Position numbers and translations under genes: made by a program. From NCBI RefSeq assembly GCF_000186865.1, contig NW_008705584.1, positions 297,647 to 314,879 of the forward strand: a stretch of DNA of 17,233 nucleotides. Reading direction: 5' to 3'. How positions within the stretch are numbered: position 1 is the first letter of the stretch; each line of letters begins with the position of its first letter. Under the pieces are notes generated by a model that was not told the origin of the DNA, searched no databases, and worked only from the letters and a program-made list of their open reading frames with translations. Of this stretch, positions 9,081 to 17,233 are shown piece after piece. Origin of the DNA: Aureococcus anophagefferens. Lineage: Eukaryota > Sar > Pelagophyceae > Pelagomonadales > Pelagomonadaceae.

Positions 9081-9529
9081 CTTCATGGACCAGATGCATG
9101 AGCTGGACGTGCAATTTCCTTGGATAGTCGTCTCATTCTACTTTGCCAAGCCCTGTGCTAGGGAGCACAATGGGCTGGACATAGACAACCCAGCGCATCT
9201 AAGTTCGCGACGTTGCCGTCTTCATAGCAGCCCGTGGGAAATTCAGCGCCCTCCAGTTTGGGCAGCGCCTCCCGGGGGCCTGCAGCCCGGCGCCTCTACC
9301 CGGCGCCTGAGTAATGCTTCCTTTTCTATCTGCCTCTTATCTACTGCACATGAACTTCAGAGTCGCCTAGAGCACGATGAAGGCCAACGGCTGTCCGCCG
9401 CGAGAGTAAAATCCCGCATGGGGGGTCGGGTTTGTAAAATTCGACTGGGTCCGGCGGGGGCGTACTTGGGGAGGCGTCGGGCGACCCCCCCTAGGTCCCC
9501 AGGGAGCTCCTGGCACTTATTTTCTGGAT
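9081..9529. other. Intergenic region downstream of the helicase
   Basis: No supported gene. An open frame runs through here from inside the helicase into the following microsatellite, but its residues show no protein-like pattern. Around 9265-9310 the sequence has GC-rich self-complementary words (CCCGG, GGCGCC). The 3' end of the helicase transcript should lie here. Confidence 0.5.
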
Positions 9530-9543
9530 CGGTCGGTCGGTCG

Positions 9544-9616
<73 letters not shown>

Positions 9617-9627
9617 CGCGCGCGCGG
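9530..9627. repeat. Compound microsatellite (GGTC)n-(GTC)n-(GCC)n-(GTC)n-(CG)n
   Basis: A GGTC tetranucleotide run (about 9530-9546) passes into GTC units, then an almost pure run of about 16 GCC units (about 9550-9597), then GTC units (about 9598-9615) and a CG run (about 9615-9626). Reading through it in one frame gives poly-Ala then poly-Val, which explains the apparent long open frame across it. Length is likely polymorphic and may be imprecise in an assembly. Confidence 0.95.
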
Positions 9628-9952
9628 GGAAGTTTCGAACTTAATTCAGTCGCAGGGCAACCGCAGAGAGGTGATGAGTTGCCCCATGCCAGCTGTCACG
9701 GTATATGGACCCGGGGATGCAAAAATCGAGTCGGCGCGCCCCGCAGTCGCAGTGATCGACAGTCGCCGCAGAATGCCGCCGGCAGAATTTTTTGCGCTCC
9801 CGAACCCCGTCGTCGCTGCCCGACGCAGCACGCGCGCTTTTCGTGCACCACCTGGCGCAAAACGGCGCGGTGCCGGCGCATCACCTCATCGCAGCGTTAT
9901 CCGTCGGTCAAACGATGCCGTTTTGGATGATTTCGATGAGGTTTTCGATGCC

Positions 9953-10270
9953 TACTTCAATAAATTAACCAAAGCGTTTGCTTTTGTAACACCCCTGGGT
10001 CGACGAGTTAAATTCACGGGCCGCGCTGAGCTTACGGCGCCCGCTGTCGGAAGCGGTTGCTGGTCCAAGTAAGCAAAATCTTACCGATGGCGACGCGTGG
10101 TGGGAAATTCCAGAGTGCTGGCGGGACGAAAACCAAGAATCGTCCAGAAAAATGTTCGAGTTAAATTCGAGGGCCTGTTCCACGCGATCAAACGCGTCGG
10201 TTTCTGAGGGGTGGGAACAACAAAAGTCAAGTTGTATTATCCGACCCCCTCATGCGGGATTTGGCTCCGA
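9953..10270 (+). repeat. Dispersed repeat, copy B (~320 bp)
   Basis: Second copy of the element described at 3917-4238, same orientation, about 6 kb away. Both begin with CCTACTTCAATAAATT and remain alignable to about 10270 (GGCTCCGAG here, GACTCCAGG there). The flanking sequences are unrelated, which supports independent insertion rather than one large segmental duplication. Confidence 0.8.
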
Positions 10271-10298
10271 GTTCAGCCGCCCTGCACAACGCTTCTGT

Positions 10299-10363
10299 GT
10301 CTTGGATGATGATTGTCGCGGATCCGATAGACGCGTTGCGTTGTCTTGGATGATGATTGTCGC
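10299..10363. repeat. Perfect 21-nt direct repeat
   Basis: The word beginning GTCTTGGATGATGATTGTCG occurs at 10299-10319 and again at 10343-10363, separated by 23 nt. It lies just downstream of dispersed repeat copy B. No coding role is apparent. Confidence 0.8.
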
Positions 10364-10652
10364 TATGTCCTGTCCATGTCTTGGCTGGACGTCTCCACTA
10401 TCGTTGGCTGCTGCATACACAGCAAAAATTCTCGATTTCTTCCCATGTAGCCCGGTTCTTGTATATCGCATTCATATGCACAAACAGTGGGTTGATTCTC
10501 TGTCTCTTGTCATTCCATATCATGTTGCACTACTCGGGCACGGTACCGCACAGACAAACTGTCAGCGAGGTTATTATGTACGAAGACGGGAAGGAGGGAA
10601 AGTATCAGAGGAGCATAAATCCTAGTTAGGATATTGGTTGCTCATTATTTGT

Positions 10653-10775
10653 TACTCTATTCAGATAGACTCAGGACCGGATCCCTTTTTCAAGTTCACT
10701 ATACTGACAACGAGGAATTCCCTTTTTAGGTGCAGCCCCGCAATTCCTCTTAGCATAAACCGTGGAGAAATAAAG
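10653..10775 (+). repeat. Short dispersed element, long form
   Basis: This starts with TACTCTATTCAGATAGA (10653-10669) and ends with CATAAACCGTGGAGAAATAA (from 10754). The same two ends, in the same order, occur at 16809-16882, but there they are about 49 bp closer together. Internal words such as TTTTTCAAG/TTTCAAG and ATTCCCTTTTT/AATTCCCTTTTT are also shared. It could be an LTR fragment or a small non-autonomous element. Confidence 0.65.
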
Positions 10776-11105
10776 CACGAGGGGCATTTGGGGAAATCGC
10801 AAATCGTACGTAAGGTGCTTGGGGTATTTCGGGTCCGCGAAGGGGTTCTGGCACACGTGTGGCTTGGGGCGGGTCGCGTGGGCGGCGCCTCTGAGGCCCC
10901 CCGTAGGCGTGAGCGGCGGTGTTGAAGTCGCCCTTTTGCGTTTCCCCGACCCGAACCCGAGACCCACGCCTGTGACGCGTCCAAGTCGATGCAAAAACGC
11001 ACTTTGCGAGCTTCAATTGACTTGATGTGATATATTCGGCCATTTTTGCCAAGGGGGCCAGAGGGATTCCAGTTTAGGCCTGGGGTTCAGGCTTTCCCGG
11101 TGCCG
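10776..11105. other. Intergenic region between repeats and a decayed coding fragment
   Basis: No supported gene. Several overlapping open frames on both strands reflect GC-rich composition and do not resemble protein. A purine-rich part (GGGGGCCAGAGGG, about 11053-11065) lies near the right end. Confidence 0.4.
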
Positions 11106-11231
11106 TTAGTTGATCTGGAACCTGTCGAGCAGCTGGCTGATGTATTTCCATGCTAGCTCGGTTCCTCGCCATGCGTTGTGTCGCTTGACTGGGGCCTCCG
11201 TGTTGAAGCCGTAGAACGAGGTCTGCTTGTT
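11106..11231 (-). pseudogene. Possible 3' remnant of a protein-coding sequence
   Basis: Reading the minus strand, about 40 codons from 11231 down to a TAA at 11108-11106 are open and look protein-like, with a mix of aromatic and charged residues (KQTSFYGFNTEAP, then NAWRGTELAWKYISQLLDRF). The frame is closed just upstream by a TAA and has no ATG. I do not recognise the family. It could be the last exon or a decayed fragment of a mobile-element protein, and it lies directly downstream of the DUF202 gene on the same strand. Weak call. Confidence 0.3.
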
Positions 11232-11256
11232 TTAAAAGATCTTGGAGCGATGCGAC

Positions 11257-11895
11257 TCATGAAAGCTCGGAGGGAGCGCACAGATACGTCGCGGTGAGGA
11301 AGATAAACAAGAGCCCCATCAGTCGAGCCTGGTGCCTTACACCGATTCGATGAAAGTGAGCTGGTACCTCCCTCTTTGTGAGCATAAGAACATCACGAAT
11401 ACGGGCATATCTCAGCCAGCCGGTGAGAAATGCCGTGAATACGGAGACGATGAATCCACTACCGAGGAGGAAGAGAACGACAGCGAGCCACGATTCCCTA
11501 CTATCTCCGACAAGCGTCAGGAGTGAAAATGCAACTGAGAGTGCAGAGAGTGATGTGCGAACCCAGGCAAGCCACGTCCGCTCGTTTGCCAGGTGTGCCT
11601 GGATATTCTCAAATTTGATGAGCTGCTTCCGGAAGACTCCTGTCGACCTACGCCCTGCCGCCGAGACGTGCACGTTTAGCAACAACCCGTCTGGGAGTGC
11701 TGCTCCCAGAGCTACGAAGCTTCCATCGCAAGGATGTCTGCAAACGATATCCGGGCCAACCAACAGCCCCAGAGCCTTAGTCACAAGCGATCGGATGGCG
11801 GCATCGGTGACCCATTCCGCACCGAACCACCTCACGTCCACGCCGTTGGTTCCATGCAACCGAAGCTTCACCGTAGTCGGATCAAGCACAGCCAT
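11257..11895 (-). CDS. DUF202-domain integral membrane protein
   Basis: 212 aa protein read on the minus strand from ATG 11895. The frame is open further upstream to 12018, but it contains no other ATG and that extension would be encoded by hairpin sequence, so ATG 11895 is chosen. Residues 97-120 contain the family signature (NIQAHLANERTWLAWVRTSL), followed by three hydrophobic segments at about 115-130, 136-158 and 191-206, the arrangement expected for DUF202/YidH-like proteins and for the membrane part of vacuolar transporter chaperone subunits. The first ~95 residues (KLRLHGTNGVDVRW...GLLLNVHV) form an alternating strand-like region that may be a small soluble, perhaps ubiquitin-like, domain. 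That reading is speculative. No SPX or polyphosphate polymerase domain is present. The cellular role of stand-alone DUF202 proteins is not established. Confidence 0.8.
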   Translation of the reverse strand: MAVLDPTTVKLRLHGTNGVDVRWFGAEWVTDAAIRSLVTKALGLLVGPDIVCRHPCDGSFVALGAALPDGLLLNVHVSAAGRRSTGVFRKQLIKFENIQAHLANERTWLAWVRTSLSALSVAFSLLTLVGDSRESWLAVVLFLLGSGFIVSVFTAFLTGWLRYARIRDVLMLTKREVPAHFHRIGVRHQARLMGLLFIFLTATYLCAPSELS

Positions 11896-11974
11896 CGACG
11901 CTGAGGCCGGTCGCCCGAGAAGAAATCGAGGTTCGATGCATTTCCGGTAACGAGTTACTAATAAAATGCAACAA

Positions 11975-12008
11975 GCCGGCCTACGGCCGGCAAGCTCGCT
12001 TCGCGAGC
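11975..12008. repeat. Two adjacent perfect hairpins upstream of the DUF202 gene
   Basis: Hairpin 1: GCCGGCC (11975-11981), 3-nt loop, GGCCGGC (11985-11991). Hairpin 2: GCTCGC (11994-11999), 3-nt loop, GCGAGC (12003-12008). A direct GCTCGCTACGCTCGCT word follows at about 12034-12049. They lie 80-113 bp upstream of the ATG of the minus-strand gene. They could be a mobile palindromic insert or structure in the 5' leader. Confidence 0.8.
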
Positions 12009-12124
12009 TATCGGCCACTCGCTTGATTGAGGTTGCTCGCTACGCTCGCTTTAAACCACTCATTAAAAGTTCTATGTTGCTGCTCGGACGCAGGGATCGC
12101 GCGACTGCAAAATAGAATATAGAT

Positions 12125-12541
12125 GCTATGTAGTCGATTTACCCACCACAATGCCTTTGGATAGTTCCCCATATGATGTGCCGAAGAAATCTTGATCAGC
12201 TTTCGACAGTTTTCCTTTATGAAATGTAGAGAAATCAGTTGTATCCGAAGGAGTGGAAGGGCTTTCCTTAGCTTCTTCAGCTCCAGGAGGTGGTTTATTT
12301 GTTAATTCCTCCAGAGATTTTTCATAGCTTCGAATGATTCTTTTATTGATGCTAGAGTAGCATCATGTGTCTCTTTATCGGCTGCAATGTCAGCACTAAT
12401 ACGATTATTCACTGCTGTAAGCGATGAAGCCGCATCTTTATCTCTCTCTTCCAACTTTCCAATAGTCTTTTGAACTCCTTCCAGTATGGTAGCTTGCTGT
12501 GCCAGTACAGCGGCAAGCTGTGTGGTAACTGGGTCAGCCAT
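12125..12541 (-). pseudogene. Frameshifted gag-like coiled-coil fragment of a probable LTR retrotransposon
   Basis: On the minus strand, ATG 12541 opens a 79-codon frame with heptad-like content (LAQQATILEGVQKTIGKLEE, then ISADIAADKETHDATLASIK) that stops at TAA 12304-12302. In another minus-strand frame overlapping that stop, open sequence continues for about 57 codons to a TAG near 12127, with Pro- and Ser-rich then basic and acidic residues (NKPPPGAEEAKESP; SKADQDFFGTSYGELSKG). A one-base change near 12308 would make them continuous, so this looks like one reading frame broken by a frameshift. An N-terminal coiled coil directly after an LTR-like leader suits a retrotransposon gag start, but I do not identify zinc knuckle, protease, reverse transcriptase or integrase. 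A host gene fragment is the alternative. Confidence 0.45.
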
Positions 12542-12579
12542 ACTTCGATTTCGGTTAACGGTAGAAATACGTAATGTTT

Positions 12580-13170
12580 TTCTCTGGTCTGAGGGGTCCG
12601 CCTATCAATTGAAATGTCAGTCCTGCTCGACTTGTTGTTCTTTTACCATAAACGGTGGAAAGAACACTCGACCACACTCGAGGTTTACTCGAGGGACTCA
12701 GCTGCTAAAATGCGCGAGTCGAGTGGTTGAGCCAAGGAGCCAGATCCGTAACTCTCGCTGGAGTTATACGATCTGTGGGCCCATAACCCTCGCAGGGGCA
12801 GCTGCGAGAGTTACGTGGACTGACCTACTGGCGTTAGCGCCAGGGAGGGAGGATCTCAGTACTTTGGGATAGGAAAGGAAAGAGAAAGGAGGAGAGCCTC
12901 CTCAGTGGGGAAGGTCAGTCAGGGTGGCAGTAGGCCCAGTAGGCTGAGCCTATGGTCCTGTAAAGAGGAAGGTAGACCTTGAGGGTAGGTCAACGGTTGA
13001 GGTAGAACTTGAGGGTAAGTTGAGGAAGAGTCAGGAAATAATCCTTGAGGGCGCCCGGCGGACCGAGCCGCAGAACGCGGCCGTCAAAGCCGGACGCGGC
13101 CCATCGGACCGGCTTCCCAGTGCGCTGGGGCAGCTAGAGATCTTTACGCCAGTGGACGGTCATCGTGATA
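12580..13170 (-). mobile_element. LTR-like or leader tract adjoining the gag-like fragment
   Basis: This tract lies immediately 5' of the gag-like fragment on the minus strand. It contains an 11-bp inverted repeat (GTAACTCTCGC at 12748-12758 and GCGAGAGTTAC at 12804-12814), a perfect hairpin CTGGCG-TTAG-CGCCAG (12828-12843), a purine-rich run (about 12870-12895), and an imperfect 20-bp direct repeat (12971-12990 and 13001-13020; 18 of 20 bases agree). It also has CATAAACGGTGGA (12647-12659), related to the right end of the short dispersed element. The second LTR, primer-binding site and target duplication were not found, so the boundaries are guesses. Confidence 0.4.
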
Positions 13171-13230
13171 GCCCAGGGGATTGACTACAATAGTAGTGAA
13201 CGACAAAATTAATTTCAAATCGGCGTCTTG

Positions 13231-16179
<2,949 letters not shown>

Positions 16180-16808
16180 CGAGCTCACTTGATTTAATCT
16201 TGAATTCGAATTGCTAGGTGAGATTCATTTCCTATAGCTTGCCGGGAGTCGGTTTGTCACCACACCATGGTTTCACAACAAGAACGATGGGACAAGAAGA
16301 GGGGGGAAGAAGAGGAAAATGCGCCCGCGTGCAGAAGTTCAATGCCCGGGTGCTCGGCTAGCTTCTAGATTCGCAGTCCGCCCTCCTGCGGATTACACTC
16401 GCGATTACTCCGACTGGCAAATTACTCGGATGTGGGAAACTCAGCGCTGGCTGAAGCCCACTAGTACCGGGCTACTATAAATAAAATCTGGCGGTGCCTG
16501 GCGACACGGGCCCGTGTAAACACCTGCGGCCCGGTGCATCCAGCAGTGGTGATCGCTTCACTGCCCCCCGGACCCCGGACGCAGCCCCGCTCCGCCGACC
16601 AACCACAGCGTCTCGAGCAAAAGACGACGCTTCAGCCGAGCGATACATTTCACTGCAGCTTGGTCCGTCGATTAGTAAGTGGGGAGCACCAGGCTCAGCG
16701 AGGTAGCACAGTCGCCGGACAGCGCACCTGCTGGATAGTAGCTTGACTGACGTCATAGCGACGTTAGGAAGCTAATAAACTATCCTGACTTCCTATGAAC
16801 CAAGTTAG
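16180..16808. other. Intergenic region downstream of MCM3
   Basis: No supported gene. A purine-rich run (about 16284-16320) is followed by GATTACTC-type words (about 16400-16435) and by CTATAAATAAA (about 16477-16487), which looks TATA-like but has no convincing gene after it. The open frames on both strands at 16475-16756 have GC-rich, low-information translations. Confidence 0.45.
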
Positions 16809-16882
16809 TACTCTATTCAGATAGATCCTTCTTTCAAGCCCCTTATCAAATTCCCTTTTTCATAAACCGTGGAGAAGTAAAG
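16809..16882 (+). repeat. Short dispersed element, short form
   Basis: This has the same left end TACTCTATTCAGATAGA (16809-16825) and right end CATAAACCGTGGAGAAGTAA (from 16861) as 10653-10775, with the interior about 49 bp shorter. Same orientation, about 6.1 kb apart. The pair fits insertion-derived copies with an internal deletion in one or insertion in the other. Confidence 0.65.
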
Positions 16883-16975
16883 TAAGACATCACCTTATTC
16901 CCCAACCCGTGCCCAAACGCGTGCGCTATGGCGTCGTCTCGCGGGGGCCGCCAGTGCGCGGTTCCTGCGACATTA

Positions 16976-17134
16976 TATAGCTCGTCCTCCCGGCAGCCGG
17001 TGCGGAACACCCCTGGCAGCGGGGGCAGTCCGAGTGAAAGGACGAGCTATAGACTTTCGAGGAAACCTGACCGTTATTCTGTCCATCCCGCGGTGCACGG
17101 GTTCGACGGGGCTGGGGTGGCTCCGCTCGGAGCC
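16976..17134. repeat. Hairpin-rich tract with a 13-bp inverted repeat
   Basis: TATAGCTCGTCCT (16976-16988) and its exact reverse complement (17039-17051) flank a 50-nt GC-rich interval. Further right, GGCTCCG (17119-17125) pairs with CGGAGCC (17128-17134) across a 2-nt loop. No open frame explains the symmetry. The remainder to 17233 shows nothing I can assign. Confidence 0.6.
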
Positions 17135-17233
17135 GATAGGGAGTTGAGGCCATGGCAAGGGCTGTGATGGGATCGATGGTCTCGAACGACCCGGGCAGCC
17201 TCCTGCTTCGCCGAGAGAGCCGAAAACCACTCT

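Noticed and set aside
8875..9930. 351-codon open frame running from inside the helicase through the microsatellite
   Set aside because: It overlaps the helicase in another frame, depends on the GCC/GTC repeat (poly-Ala then poly-Val) for its length, and shows no protein-like blocks.
9671..10072. 133-codon open frame between the microsatellite and dispersed repeat copy B
   Set aside because: Its last third lies inside the dispersed repeat, whose other copy does not keep the frame, and the rest is Arg/Ala/Pro-rich without motifs.
17085..17134. GGTTCGA-like word suggesting a tRNA
   Set aside because: No matching acceptor stem, D arm or anticodon arm could be folded around it.

Overview
This is a nuclear eukaryotic window, most likely from an alga or other plastid-lineage protist. 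It carries a plant-type FAE1-class 3-ketoacyl-CoA synthase, an MCM3 replicative helicase subunit split by short introns, a Dbp10/DDX54-type nucleolar DEAD-box helicase and long stretches of degenerate dispersed repeats. There are no bacterial operons, ribosome-binding sites or CRISPR arrays. I cannot name the species. Introns are very short (about 48-94 nt), and the 5' splice sites show little conservation beyond position +1, while every 3' splice site reads AG|G.

Layout. 1-490: GC-rich, with palindromic GGTAATTACC-type motifs at both ends of a CpG-rich core. 615-2301: 3-ketoacyl-CoA synthase (+), with one probable 94-nt intron near its start. 2302-4336: intergenic and repeat-rich, with two nested duplicated blocks (2979-3297 and 3286-3793) and one copy of a ~320-bp dispersed repeat (3917-4238). 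4337-5821: protein with weak RRM-like repeats (+), not assigned to a family. 6510-9080: intronless Dbp10/DDX54 RNA helicase (+). 9081-11256: intergenic, with a microsatellite, the second copy of the dispersed repeat (9953-10270), a 21-nt direct repeat, and a short element that recurs at 16809-16882. 11257-11895: small DUF202 membrane protein (-), preceded upstream by two perfect hairpins. 12125-12541: frameshifted coiled-coil, gag-like fragment (-). 12580-13170: palindrome-rich, LTR-like tract. 13231-16179: MCM3 (+), which I resolve into nine exons. 16180-17233: intergenic, with hairpins.

The genes do not form a pathway. They are independent housekeeping genes (lipid elongation, ribosome biogenesis, DNA replication) with mobile-element debris between them. 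The most informative part of the window is MCM3. To recover its conserved protein blocks, two introns must be GC-AG, and one GT-AG intron is 54 nt, in frame and stop-free, so automatic annotation would easily miss it. I see no convincing new defence, secretion or biosynthetic system. The unusual signals here are splicing features and uncharacterised repeat families.
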